Shown here piece by piece: positions 17,063 to 32,936 of a stretch of 64,000 nt of DNA (the first letter of the stretch is position 1; each line of letters begins with the position of its first letter). The notes beneath the pieces are model-generated. The model had not been told where the DNA came from. It did not search any database and was given only the letters and a program-made list of their open reading frames with translations. A program made the position numbers and the translations under genes. The stretch lies in assembly GCF_003667825.1 (NCBI RefSeq), contig NZ_CP033043.1, positions 3,846,001-3,910,000 of the forward strand. Reading direction: 5' to 3'. The stretch is from Metabacillus litoralis (GTDB lineage: Bacteria > Bacillota > Bacilli > Bacillales > Bacillaceae).

Positions 17063-17311
17063 TTATTTTTTATTTTGCAAAAAACACAGAGCAATATAAA
17101 TCATACCTTTTTTTCTGCTAAATACAACCTCAAAATGACCTATATTAGCTAAAAAATCAATCTTTTTTTCTTGATGTGATATATACCCTTGAATAGTATA
17201 TTGACCTTTCCATGTAACATGATTGATTTTTTCTTTTAATAAAAATTTAACGTATAATGTCTTTACTTTTACAAAAGGCTTGCTAAGGTCACGTAAGAAA
17301 CTGTAGGCCAA
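17063..17311 (-). CDS. Small hypothetical protein
   Basis: 82 residues from TTG 17311, with AAAGGTGAG 7 nt upstream. It is basic and rich in beta-strand-forming residues (VTWKGQYTIQGYISHQ), with no signal peptide and no recognised domain. It ends 33 bp before ywzB, so it may be co-transcribed. The site and fit in the operon support coding. The sequence itself gives no function. Confidence 0.5.
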   Translation of the reverse strand: MAYSFLRDLSKPFVKVKTLYVKFLLKEKINHVTWKGQYTIQGYISHQEKKIDFLANIGHFEVVFSRKKGMIYIALCFLQNKK

Positions 17312-17491
17312 AAAAGGCTCACCTTTCTATTTTACTATCTTTCACCATCCACTTACTTCCTCATTTATGAAAAAATTGTTACAGATTTTCCAAGCCATTT
17401 TATGTGTTATACTTCAGAAGCAGCAGGTGCTGCTAAATATCATCATTTAGAATGACAATATATAGACTTGACAGGGCGAAGGGGGAAGAAC

Positions 17492-17989
17492 ATGCAATTA
17501 CATTTCGAAAACAACCACGATTCAATCCAAGAGTATGCTTCAACATTACCTTTCTTTGATAATATTTACGCCGCGAAGGCTTTTTATTACGAACATCGCC
17601 AGGAACATCTTAAGCTCTTAGAAGAAATCACAAAAGAGTACGATGTCCTTCTTGATTTTTCACCTAAAAGTCTTATTTCCTTAGAGGAATTTTATTTTCA
17701 GTTATTCCGAAATAACTATTTTTTTGACATACAAATGACCATTGAAGAGTTTGAAACATGTATGAGTCTATATTTATGTGAGGTATTGGTCACACATCAT
17801 GACGGAACTGCTGAATGGATTGTCGAAGAATATCCTTATGCAGATCAAAAATATGTAATGGGCATACGCTATGGCCGTTTTCATCAATACTTTGAAAATC
17901 TGTTTCCACAATTCTATCTTTCGCATAAAGATGAAAGTCAGCAAGTGCTGTTTAAGCGATATATGCGAATGAGTATGAAAAGTAAGTGA
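17492..17989 (+). CDS. Hypothetical protein at the ywmA position
   Basis: 165 residues from ATG 17492 with GGGGGAAG upstream. Acidic and aromatic-rich, no signal peptide or membrane segment, so likely cytosolic. I recognise no catalytic motif. B. subtilis has an uncharacterised gene, ywmA, between atpC and ywzB. This may be its counterpart by position, but I could not compare sequences. It is convergent with atpC. Confidence 0.65.
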   Translation: MQLHFENNHDSIQEYASTLPFFDNIYAAKAFYYEHRQEHLKLLEEITKEYDVLLDFSPKSLISLEEFYFQLFRNNYFFDIQMTIEEFETCMSLYLCEVLVTHHDGTAEWIVEEYPYADQKYVMGIRYGRFHQYFENLFPQFYLSHKDESQQVLFKRYMRMSMKSK

Positions 17990-18044
17990 TGGGGATAGTT
18001 CCTCTTAAATACAAAATTAGGTTACCTATATACCCCATACAAGC

Positions 18045-18080
18045 AAAAAAGGATGGTGCCCCGAAGCACCATCCTTTTTT
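18045..18080. terminator. Terminator of the atp operon
   Basis: A perfect 15-bp stem: AAAAAAGGATGGTGC at 18045-18059 with GCACCATCCTTTTTT at 18066-18080. Strong in both directions. It lies just behind atpC. Confidence 0.92.
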
Positions 18081-18081
18081 A

Positions 18082-18489
<408 letters not shown>

Positions 18490-18502
18490 CTAGGTCCCAA
18501 AA

Positions 18503-19936
<1,434 letters not shown>

Positions 19937-19950
19937 CTATGAAATGCGTA

Positions 19951-20055
19951 AGCGCCTCGTTCAGGCCCGACAAGCATAAGACGATCATGAAATGAAGGCG
20001 TTCTTTTCTTTGCCTTCAATTCATGATTGGCTTATGGCTCGAGGGACTAGGCGCT
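19951..20055. repeat. Long imperfect palindrome inside the atp operon (atpG-atpD gap)
   Basis: The left arm at 19951-20000 begins AGCGCCTCGTTC and the right arm at 20011-20055 ends GACTAGGCGCT. They are reverse complements over most of about 45 bp with a 10-nt loop. It leaves the atpD ribosome binding site intact. It looks like a MITE/REP-type insertion of a kind I believe is common between bacillar genes, and could act as an mRNA processing or attenuating hairpin. Confidence 0.85.
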
Positions 20056-20106
20056 GAGCTAGACACCGAAACTAAGTAAGATGTCACTATTTTTAAATAG
20101 AATTTA

Positions 20107-20970
<864 letters not shown>

Positions 20971-21045
20971 TCACCACCTTTATTTAAAAAATCATCTATT
21001 AACAGTCTGAGTGAAAGCCCTGCAAGAGCCTTCACTCACGAATTA

Positions 21046-23645
<2,600 letters not shown>

Positions 23646-23650
23646 TCACT

Positions 23651-23803
23651 CCCTTCAAGAGTTCCATGATGGGTTAGTAAGTTCACGGCTTCCGATGAAC
23701 GTCGTATTTCTGCGTCAGCTTCTTCGTCGGCATCCTCACGTACGGTCGTACGCTCCGGTACCTCCTCAGTCGCTTCCTTGAACTACTCGTTCCTTGAAAC
23801 CCT
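23651..23803. repeat. Repeat element inserted between atpE and atpF
   Basis: GC-rich segment with internal dyads such as CGTACGGTCGTACG at 23738-23751 and the block TGCGTCAGCTTCTTCGTCGG. Its composition differs from the AT-rich surroundings. I recall this block as a dispersed intergenic repeat of bacilli but cannot verify it here. It splits the Fo genes of the atp operon and lies just upstream of the atpF ribosome binding site. Confidence 0.7.
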
Positions 23804-23931
23804 TTTATTCATTACATAGTTTTAAAGTAAACTAAGTTTATCTATAACCAGTTTACTTATCTGTGCATAAAGGAATGGCGAAGGTTCGCTTTGAATGATC
23901 TTCGCCATATGAATTCTTTTAACTTATCGAA

Positions 23932-24147
<216 letters not shown>

Positions 24148-24221
24148 TTAATTTCCTCCTTTAATGTATGAAAAAAATAATAGTACTTTATATTTCGTTC
24201 AAATAATTGAACATATATTGA

Positions 24222-24977
<756 letters not shown>

Positions 24978-25346
24978 CTAAGCGCGTGAATGTTGAATTA
25001 CATAATCTATCATAATAACGATATACATCGTCATTAATCCAAAAATAACACTAATCAAATCAAAATACTCGGGAAACTTTATCGCAAAAAAAACGGCGAC
25101 CCCGGCTGCTGCCATTCGTGAAGTTGTCCCTAATGAACCCGCTTTCCTACCTTCAGTTAATGCGTCATCAAACTGCTTATGCTTTCTCACCATGATCCAG
25201 AGATTGTATAGTGTGATGCACGTTCCCAATATTAATCCTAGGAAAACAGACTGATATTCCGTGAACCCCCAACCTAAAACGTAAATGGCCAGTAGATAAA
25301 ATATGTATTTTCGATATCTGCGAAACATCAGATGCATATCAAACAT
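24978..25346 (-). CDS. atpI: ATP synthase subunit I
   Basis: 122-residue membrane protein with four helices encoded at the head of the atp operon. In other bacteria AtpI helps assemble the c ring. Motifs typical of the family are LGLILGTCITLYNLWIMVRKHKQF and AAAGVAVFFAIKFP. It follows atpZ by 7 bp. Start ATG 25346 has an AGGAG at slightly long spacing (about 12 nt). Confidence 0.88.
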   Translation of the reverse strand: MFDMHLMFRRYRKYIFYLLAIYVLGWGFTEYQSVFLGLILGTCITLYNLWIMVRKHKQFDDALTEGRKAGSLGTTSRMAAAGVAVFFAIKFPEYFDLISVIFGLMTMYIVIMIDYVIQHSRA

Positions 25347-25353
25347 GAAATCT

Positions 25354-25575
25354 TTATTCTCCTGAGAAATAGTGGTTGACTAACTTAAGCATGGCGTATA
25401 CACCTGCAGCTAGTCCTAGCAGAAGGCCTATGATTAAAAACAACGGTTCTGTTTTAAAATAATCATCTACCCACTTCCCAGCAAAAATACCAATTAAAAT
25501 GGAGCCAACTAATTGGGAAAGGATAGCTGACATGAGGCCCATCGCGTGTAACGGATGGCGTTTTTTTTGTCGCAT
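25354..25575 (-). CDS. atpZ: AtpZ-like protein
   Basis: 73 residues from ATG 25575 (GAGG 10 nt upstream). Two membrane helices, with the AtpZ/AtpI-family pattern GSILIGIFAGKWVDDYF...PLFLIIGLLLGLAAGVYAM. AtpZ is reported to form with AtpI a Mg2+/Ca2+ channel that supports ATP synthase at alkaline pH. First gene of the operon behind a sigma-A promoter. Confidence 0.85.
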   Translation of the reverse strand: MRQKKRHPLHAMGLMSAILSQLVGSILIGIFAGKWVDDYFKTEPLFLIIGLLLGLAAGVYAMLKLVNHYFSGE

Positions 25576-25667
25576 TTTATAAATCCTCACTGTAGATTTA
25601 TAACGGAATAAGGGGTTATTTACGGGTTTTTGTCAGAATTGTAAACCTTATCATTATACCCTCGTTT

Positions 25668-25696
25668 AGCATACAATAGCGTATATGTGATGTCAA
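25668..25696 (-). promoter_or_regulatory. Sigma-A promoter of the atp operon
   Basis: On the - strand TTGACA (25691-25696), a 17-nt spacer and TATGCT (25668-25673). The -35 is perfect. It lies about 95 bp upstream of atpZ. Confidence 0.75.
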
Positions 25697-25791
25697 TGTG
25701 TTTAAAGTTAAAATGTTCACAATCTTATCGAATCATCACAAATCGTTCACAATTACCCTCAATAACCCCTTGACTAAATAAATGCACTTAA

Positions 25792-28014
25792 TTATTCACC
25801 AAGTAAAATATCGGTTTCTATCAAGTCCTCTTTCCCACTTTTACTTGCAAAGATGACTCCTTTATAATTCCCTTCAGGTATATCAAGTTCTTCTAGCTTT
25901 ACTTCTTTTTCAACTAATCCACGGGGAGCATCATGCAACCAATCTAAATAGCCGACAAATGCCAGAGTATCTGGATCGTATAAGGCAATCCCCACTTCAT
26001 CCGCTCCACCCGGTAAGTACATCCGGTATTTATAAACCTCAGGTTCATCACTATAGGCAAATTCAAAGCCCATAATTCTCGGATAATTCGGCTCATCTAC
26101 GACATACGTATAAGGAACCTCAATATCATTTCCATCTTGCTCGATCATTATCCATCCTTGATGGATGCCCGGCTTTAGCTGACTTGGAGTAAGATCTAGA
26201 CTTAGTTCCACTTGTTTTTTCTCACCAGGTTTGATGCTTGTGGTTTTCGGCAGCTTCCACCTAACTCCAGGTTGATTTTTTGGCATATCAAAGTAGATAT
26301 GTTCCTCTTCGCTCGATTGATTATCAATTGTAATAGTTGCTGTTTTCTTCGTTCGTGGATGATTTGTTTCATACTGTCCAAACGTTAATGAACCAGGATA
26401 GACAAGAACTTCTGCCTCAACAGCTTCTTTTATATTAATTCTTCCAGCACCTTGCTCGTTTGGCTTTAACACTTTTTCATTATCATTTGTTAATTTGGTT
26501 GCCGTGTTCATTAAGGCCGCTTTAATTTGCTCTGGATTCCAATCTGGGTGGGCCTGCTTGATTAGAGCGCATGCTCCGGCCACATGTGGCGCTGCCATGC
26601 TCGTTCCGTGTAATGCTAAATATCCATCTGGAACCGTGCTTTCAATCGCTACACCCGGTGCGACAATATCTGGCTTTATCGCCCATGTACTTGTAACAGG
26701 TCCTCTTGAGCTAAAATCAGCAAGCTGGTCTTCTTCTTTTTTATACTCTGTTCGTATACTAGGATGCTGCTTCAGCTGCTTTCTAATCTTTACTCCATCT
26801 TCCTTCGATATGGAGGCAACCGGTATATCGAGCGGTATTTCCAAAGCCCCTGCAAAGTTTCCTTTTACATTATTAGAAATTAGCACCGCTTTTGCTCCTC
26901 GTTCTTTCGCATTTAGCACCTTTTCGGTAAAAGAGATTTTCCCTCTTTCCACTAAAACAATTTTTCCTTTCACTGAATCCTTCATATCCTTTTTATAACC
27001 AAGTGCTGCATCAACAATTTCTTCTAGCCCTTTTAATTGCCATGGCTCGGCTCCTTGCAGTGAGTGAATAGAGATACCTTCTTTTATTCCGCCCACTTTT
27101 AAATATGGCATTTGAAGTGGAGGTGAAGACGCACCAACAGAGATTGCTTTTGAAGATGTTCCTGGAGAACCGACTGTCCAAAGGCCTGGACCTGAGTTTC
27201 CGCTAGAGGTAACAGCCACAATTCCTGCTTCAACCGCTCGATCAAGCGCCAGACTTGTCGGCCAATCAGGACCATTCACATTGTTACCTAGCGATAAGTT
27301 GATAATATCTACTTTATCTTTTATCGCTCGATCAATCGCTGCAATCACTTGATCAGATGTTCCCATGCCACCAGGTCCGAGCGCGCGATAAGCAACAATT
27401 TCTGCTTCTGGCGCCACACCTTTTAGTTTTCCGTTAGCGGCAATAATTCCGGCTACATGTGTGCCGTGAATGGTTTCACTTCCGTCCTGAGCCATTGTTT
27501 CCATCGGATCTTGGTCACCATCTATAACATCAAAGCCACCATGATAACTTCTTCTTAAATCAGGATGATGATAATCAACACCCGTATCAATCACAGCAAC
27601 CTTTATTCCTTCACCAGTTAAGCGGTGATCACTTCGGTCAAATAAGCCTCTTACATCTTCACCACCGATGAACGGAACACTTTCATCAATCTGTGATGCA
27701 TAAGAAACAACAGGACTCGAATGAATAACGGCCGGATCCTCTTTTAAGGTCATGATATTATCGGTACGACCTTCAATTGAAAAGCCGTAAAAAACATTCT
27801 GATAGGTTTGATTGATCTTTAGTTGAGGGAAGCTTTCTATCTTTTTTTGAAAAGAATGAAAATCCTCTTTTTTGACGATTACCATAACCTTCTGAATTTC
27901 TTCTTGTGTTTGATTTGGAAGTGGAGGCCTGTTTGGAAAGGTTTCTCCTATTGCCATGTTAGGAAAACAAATTGTTGTCATCAGCATGATGTAAAGTACT
28001 TTTTTTATCCCCAT
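25792..28014 (-). CDS. Secreted subtilisin-family serine protease (Vpr-like, with PA insert)
   Basis: Extracellular S8 protease of 740 residues. Signal peptide to about residue 23 (AIG-E), inhibitor_I9 propeptide (about 40-110), catalytic domain with D143 (VIDTGVD), H183 (HGTHVAG), oxyanion N273 (SSGNSG) and S472 (GTSMAAPHVAG). A protease-associated domain is inserted at about 310-420 (KIVLVERGKISFTEK). The C-terminal region carries an Fn3-like domain. This order matches minor extracellular proteases such as Vpr. AAAGGAGGTGG precedes ATG 28014. It lies between atp and upp, where B. subtilis has no protease. Confidence 0.92.
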   Translation of the reverse strand: MGIKKVLYIMLMTTICFPNMAIGETFPNRPPLPNQTQEEIQKVMVIVKKEDFHSFQKKIESFPQLKINQTYQNVFYGFSIEGRTDNIMTLKEDPAVIHSSPVVSYASQIDESVPFIGGEDVRGLFDRSDHRLTGEGIKVAVIDTGVDYHHPDLRRSYHGGFDVIDGDQDPMETMAQDGSETIHGTHVAGIIAANGKLKGVAPEAEIVAYRALGPGGMGTSDQVIAAIDRAIKDKVDIINLSLGNNVNGPDWPTSLALDRAVEAGIVAVTSSGNSGPGLWTVGSPGTSSKAISVGASSPPLQMPYLKVGGIKEGISIHSLQGAEPWQLKGLEEIVDAALGYKKDMKDSVKGKIVLVERGKISFTEKVLNAKERGAKAVLISNNVKGNFAGALEIPLDIPVASISKEDGVKIRKQLKQHPSIRTEYKKEEDQLADFSSRGPVTSTWAIKPDIVAPGVAIESTVPDGYLALHGTSMAAPHVAGACALIKQAHPDWNPEQIKAALMNTATKLTNDNEKVLKPNEQGAGRINIKEAVEAEVLVYPGSLTFGQYETNHPRTKKTATITIDNQSSEEEHIYFDMPKNQPGVRWKLPKTTSIKPGEKKQVELSLDLTPSQLKPGIHQGWIMIEQDGNDIEVPYTYVVDEPNYPRIMGFEFAYSDEPEVYKYRMYLPGGADEVGIALYDPDTLAFVGYLDWLHDAPRGLVEKEVKLEELDIPEGNYKGVIFASKSGKEDLIETDILLGE

Positions 28015-28063
28015 CTTGTTCCACCTCCTTTATAGTTTGTTCGCTCATGGAAAAAACATGTAC

Positions 28064-28107
28064 AAAAAAAGGCCAGAATCTAACAGCCTTGTTAGATCTG
28101 ACCTTTT
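28064..28107 (-). terminator. Terminator after upp
   Basis: A long stem (AAAGGCCAGAATCTAACA with TGTTAGATCTGACCTTT, one bulge) is followed on the - strand by seven T. It lies between upp and the protease gene. Confidence 0.85.
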
Positions 28108-28114
28108 ATAATTT

Positions 28115-28806
<692 letters not shown>

Positions 28807-28854
28807 GCGAGTTCGTCTTATTTCTACATATATTGAAAAAACATGGAAGAATCT

Positions 28855-28882
28855 GAAGGAAAACACTCTATCATTGTCGAAA
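28855..28882 (+). promoter_or_regulatory. SigH-like promoter with a Spo0A-box-like site before the kinase gene
   Basis: GAAGGAAAA (28855-28863), 12 nt, then GTCGAAA (28876-28882) resembles the SigH pattern RNAGGAWWW-11/12-RNNGAAT with one mismatch. The -10 overlaps TTGTCGAAAAT, a close match to the Spo0A box TGTCGAA. It lies 47 bp before the kinase start. Confidence 0.4.
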
Positions 28883-28928
28883 ATTTCAATATATAAGGTT
28901 TATCGTTAGTTAAGAAAGGCTGATGATC

Positions 28929-31154
28929 ATGAAAGCATACCAGGACCACCATAAGGCCTATACAATCTCATTTATTTATACTTTCGTACCATTACTCTTG
29001 TTATACCTCATTCAATTTCAATTTCAATCCTTTTATGATCCGCAAAATCATTTAAGCATACATCTTATCCTTGAAATGTATAGTGTGTTTATCTCATTTA
29101 TTATTTTTGTTTTTGGTTGGAAGGCCTTTGGTCATAATCCTCCTACTACCTTGCTTTTTGTGCCCTTTGTATTTTTAGCTGTCGGCTATTTTGATTTTAT
29201 GCATACACTAACCTATTCGGGCATGCCACCGTTATTTATTGAGAGTTCAATAAATAAGACTGTTTGGTTCTGGGTCGTTGCACGAGCAACCGAAGCCATT
29301 TCCTTGGCAATATTATTCTTTTTTGATGAGAAAACTGTAAGAAACCTTAACAGAAGGTTGATCCTATTAGGTACGGTTATTTTTCTTGCATTACTAACTG
29401 TTTTGATCTATACCTTTGGACCTCAAGCTCCCCATTTAGTCATTGAAGGAATCGGACCAACACCTTTAAAAAATTTACTTGAATATGTTTTTAATGGCTT
29501 GCATCTCCTCTCATTTATTTTAGTTTTACGCAAATTAAAACATGTGAAAACAGATTCGAACGTCTATTTACTATTCGCTTTTGTTCTTTTAATAATAGGC
29601 GGGTTTCAAATTACGTTATATCAAAGCGTACATGATTTAGTAAATATTATTGGACATGTTTACAAAGCGATTGCCTATACCTTTATTTACCGGGCATTTT
29701 TCTATTCTAACCTTCACTTAACGTTTATACATAAAGAAAAGGCAGAGAAGAACCTAGCCGTTACACAAGGAATATTAGAATCATTTTTCACACACACACC
29801 TGATAGCATTGCCCTTTGTGATCGAAACGGAAATGTTGTTAAAGTGAACAAAGGCTTCGAAAAGCTTACTAAATTAAGGGCCGGACAGGTGTTAGGAACA
29901 CCACTTTCAAAAACATTTCCACTATTTGAAAAGGAATTGAATGTCTTAGTGAAGCAAGTGTTAGATGGTAACCGAATCATAGACTATGAAATTGGAGCAG
30001 AACCTCCTAGTTCAATTAGAGTAAACTTTACGATATACCCTATTTATTACGATGAGTATATTCAATTTGCCGCTATTGCAAGGGATATAACTGAGGAAAG
30101 ACTCGCTAAAGAAAAGCTTAAGAAAGTTGAAGAAGAGTTAAAAGAAATGATTCAAGAGCATCAAGGAGTTTTTGCTAAATTTAAAAAGATTGATGATTAT
30201 TTTACGATTACTCTTTGCCACGGCGAACTTCTACATGATATGGGAATCTCAGAAGATATTGTTGGCTTTTCCTTACGTCCCGAAAGCTGTGGTCATCTCG
30301 GCACAACAATCTATTCAAATTTACAAAAAGCATGGGAAGGAAACGAAAGAACCTTCGAGTTTGAAAGACATACAGGCATTTATGCCGTAACTCTTAAACC
30401 AATTCTTCGTAACTTTGAAGTACAAGAAATTATCGGCTCCTGCATAGACATTACAAAACTAAAGAAAACCGAGGATCTTTTAAGAAAATCGGAAAAGCTT
30501 GCTGTAGTTGGAGAGATGGCAGCCGGCATTGCCCATGAAATTAGAAATCCGCTAACAACCTTAAAGGGCTTTACCCAAATCTTAGGTAAGGATGCTCAAG
30601 AGAGAGAAAAGCAATTTGTTGATCTTATGCTATCAGAGTTAAGTCGGATCGAACTTATTACCAATGATTTTATGATTCTTGCAAAGCCACAAGCAATCAA
30701 ATACCAAGAACATGATCTAAGAAAGATTGTTCATCACGTCTTAGCCATCATTGAACCTCAAGCGATCCTAAACAATATAGAGATTATTAGCAGAAATACG
30801 TCTGAGGAAGAAATTCTCATCATATGTGATGAAAACCAGTTAAAGCAAGTGTTTATAAATTTAATCAAAAATGCACTAGAATCAATGCCATCAGGCGGTC
30901 AGCTTAATGTGTCAGTAGAGCTCGCTCAAAACGGTTATGTGACCATCAACATAAAAGATACTGGCTGCGGCATTCCTGAACATATGATCAGCCGACTAGG
31001 GGAGCCTTTTTACACATTAAAAGAAAAAGGAACAGGACTAGGACTAATGGTAAGCTTTCGTATTATCGAGGCACATAAAGGGAAAATTCAATTTAATAGT
31101 AAAGAAAATGCCGGTACAACGGTTGAAATTAAATTACCATTGAACATAACATAA
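28929..31154 (+). CDS. MASE3-PAS sensor histidine kinase (orphan)
   Basis: Membrane sensor kinase of about 741 residues. The N-terminal 240 residues hold 7-8 helices of the MASE3 sensor domain (FDFMHTLTYSGMPPLF). Two PAS-type modules follow (about 275-395 and 405-500), then HisKA with the phospho-accepting His in GIAHEIRNPLTTLKGF, and HATPase_c with NQLKQVFINLIKNALE and DTGCGIPEHM. No response regulator adjoins it, so it is an orphan kinase, like the phosphorelay kinases that feed Spo0F (encoded at 62204). That link is inference. Start ATG 28929 has AGAAAGG 9 nt upstream. Confidence 0.88.
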   Translation: MKAYQDHHKAYTISFIYTFVPLLLLYLIQFQFQSFYDPQNHLSIHLILEMYSVFISFIIFVFGWKAFGHNPPTTLLFVPFVFLAVGYFDFMHTLTYSGMPPLFIESSINKTVWFWVVARATEAISLAILFFFDEKTVRNLNRRLILLGTVIFLALLTVLIYTFGPQAPHLVIEGIGPTPLKNLLEYVFNGLHLLSFILVLRKLKHVKTDSNVYLLFAFVLLIIGGFQITLYQSVHDLVNIIGHVYKAIAYTFIYRAFFYSNLHLTFIHKEKAEKNLAVTQGILESFFTHTPDSIALCDRNGNVVKVNKGFEKLTKLRAGQVLGTPLSKTFPLFEKELNVLVKQVLDGNRIIDYEIGAEPPSSIRVNFTIYPIYYDEYIQFAAIARDITEERLAKEKLKKVEEELKEMIQEHQGVFAKFKKIDDYFTITLCHGELLHDMGISEDIVGFSLRPESCGHLGTTIYSNLQKAWEGNERTFEFERHTGIYAVTLKPILRNFEVQEIIGSCIDITKLKKTEDLLRKSEKLAVVGEMAAGIAHEIRNPLTTLKGFTQILGKDAQEREKQFVDLMLSELSRIELITNDFMILAKPQAIKYQEHDLRKIVHHVLAIIEPQAILNNIEIISRNTSEEEILIICDENQLKQVFINLIKNALESMPSGGQLNVSVELAQNGYVTINIKDTGCGIPEHMISRLGEPFYTLKEKGTGLGLMVSFRIIEAHKGKIQFNSKENAGTTVEIKLPLNIT

Positions 31155-31160
31155 ATGAAT

Positions 31161-31200
31161 AGAGACCGACTTCATCATAAGAAGTCAGTCTCTTTCTTTT
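31161..31200. terminator. Bidirectional terminator between kinase gene and glyA
   Basis: AGAGACCGACTTC pairs with GAAGTCAGTCTCT (one mismatch) around ATCATAA, then TTTCTTTTTT on the + strand. Convergent genes share it. Confidence 0.85.
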
Positions 31201-32442
31201 TTATAAATTACGATATAAAGGGAATTTGCTAGTTAAGTTTTCAACGCGTTGTTTCGCTTCAGCAAGTTTCACTTCATCTTCGTGATTTTTTAAAGCAAAT
31301 GCAATAATACTTCCGATCTCATCCATTTCTTCTAAACCAAAGCCACGGCTTGTTACAGCAGCTGTACCGATACGGATACCGCTAGTTACAAATGGGCTTT
31401 CTGTTTCAAATGGAATTGTGTTTTTGTTAACTGTCACTCCGATTTCATCTAATACGTGCTCAGCAACTTTACCAGTTAACTGAAGAGAACGAACATCCAC
31501 TAATAATAAGTGATTATCAGTACCACCAGATACAAGCGTTAAACCTTCTGATTGAAGCTTTTCTGCTAAACGTTTTGCATTATCAATGATGTTTTGAGCA
31601 TATGTTTTAAAGCTATCTTGAAGAGTTTCACCAAATGATACAGCTTTAGCAGCAATAACATGCATAAGCGGTCCACCTTGGATTCCAGGGAAGATTGACT
31701 TATCAATTTTTTTACCGAACTCTTCTTTACAAAGAATCATTCCACCACGTGGTCCACGAAGTGTTTTGTGAGTAGTTGTAGTAACGAAATCTGCATATGG
31801 CACTGGGTTTTCATGAAGTCCAGCAGCAACAAGTCCAGCGATATGAGCCATATCCACCATGAAGTAAGCACCCACTTCATCAGCGATTTCACGGAATTTT
31901 TTGAAGTCGATTGCTCTTGGGTATGCACTAGCACCAGCAACGATTAACTTCGGCTTATGAAGTCTAGCTTTTTCTAACACATCTTCATAGTTAATGCGGT
32001 GAGTCTCTTCGTCTACACCATACTCAACAAAGTTATATTGCACACCACTGAAGTTAACAGGGCTACCGTGTGTTAAGTGACCACCGTGAGATAAGTTCAT
32101 TCCAAGAACTGTATCACCATGCTCTAAAATTGTGAAATAAACACCCATGTTTGCTTGTGCACCAGAGTGAGGCTGAACGTTTACATACTCAGCTCCGAAA
32201 ATTTCCTTCGCACGGTCTCTTGCGATATCTTCAACAACGTCTACATGCTCACAACCACCATAATAACGACGACCTGGATAACCTTCTGCATATTTGTTTG
32301 TAAGAACAGATCCTTGAGCTTCCATTACTGCTTCACTAACAAAGTTTTCAGAGGCAATAAGTTCAATCTTAGTTTCTTGACGAGTACGTTCTAACTGAAT
32401 GGCTTCAAATACTTTTGCATCTTGTTCTGGTAAATGTTTCAT
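31201..32442 (-). CDS. glyA: Serine hydroxymethyltransferase
   Basis: PLP enzyme that interconverts serine and glycine and charges tetrahydrofolate with a one-carbon unit for purine, thymidylate and methionine synthesis. 413 residues. The PLP lysine lies in [15 protein letters not shown]. Start ATG 32442 (MKHLPEQD) has GGGAG 10 nt upstream. The in-frame upstream stretch to 32520 overlaps the leader and is not conserved. A PurBox pair and promoter lie upstream. Confidence 0.97.
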   Translation of the reverse strand: MKHLPEQDAKVFEAIQLERTRQETKIELIASENFVSEAVMEAQGSVLTNKYAEGYPGRRYYGGCEHVDVVEDIARDRAKEIFGAEYVNVQPHSGAQANMGVYFTILEHGDTVLGMNLSHGGHLTHGSPVNFSGVQYNFVEYGVDEETHRINYEDVLEKARLHKPKLIVAGASAYPRAIDFKKFREIADEVGAYFMVDMAHIAGLVAAGLHENPVPYADFVTTTTHKTLRGPRGGMILCKEEFGKKIDKSIFPGIQGGPLMHVIAAKAVSFGETLQDSFKTYAQNIIDNAKRLAEKLQSEGLTLVSGGTDNHLLLVDVRSLQLTGKVAEHVLDEIGVTVNKNTIPFETESPFVTSGIRIGTAAVTSRGFGLEEMDEIGSIIAFALKNHEDEVKLAEAKQRVENLTSKFPLYRNL

Positions 32443-32569
32443 TCGTTCGTATCTCCCTTCATTTAAAAAAACGGTTGGTATTGGTTTTTCATCGAACTCT
32501 TTCACAACGTATAATTCCATCTATATTTTACACGCTAATGCGTTGGAATGTAAAAGATTTTCTGAAATA

Positions 32570-32648
32570 ATTGTGAAGTTTTTCGGATTTCGTGTCAAAC
32601 TTTGTGTTAAAGGCGAATATTCCTTGTTGGTGATAGCATGAATATTCG
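32570..32648 (-). promoter_or_regulatory. glyA promoter with PurR PurBox pair
   Basis: On the - strand TTGACA (32593-32598), 17 nt and CACAAT (32570-32575). Upstream, CGAATATTC (32640-32648) and its inverted copy GAATATTCG (32614-32622) are 17 bp apart, matching the paired PurBox layout and its usual -50 to -85 position. glyA belongs to the PurR regulon in B. subtilis. Confidence 0.7.
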
Positions 32649-32936
32649 GCTGACTACCATTCACTTGTTTATAATATACAACCTATTGTCGTCACTTTTT
32701 CTCACAATGTCAACCATAATAATGGAATATTTCGAGACTTTTTAAAAATGTTGGCTAGTAACCGTTTGCAAGGGATTGTTGACGGTTTTAGTATGGCTTG
32801 GGGTGGGGAGATTACGCGGGGGTGTTCGTGGATTTTTTTGATTTAAGGTAGTGTAGTTTGGTGGTCGGATTTATTATTGTGGCACTGGGTTGATTCTTCT
32901 TTTTCGGGATATGATTTTGCTTGGCAGACTGGGATT

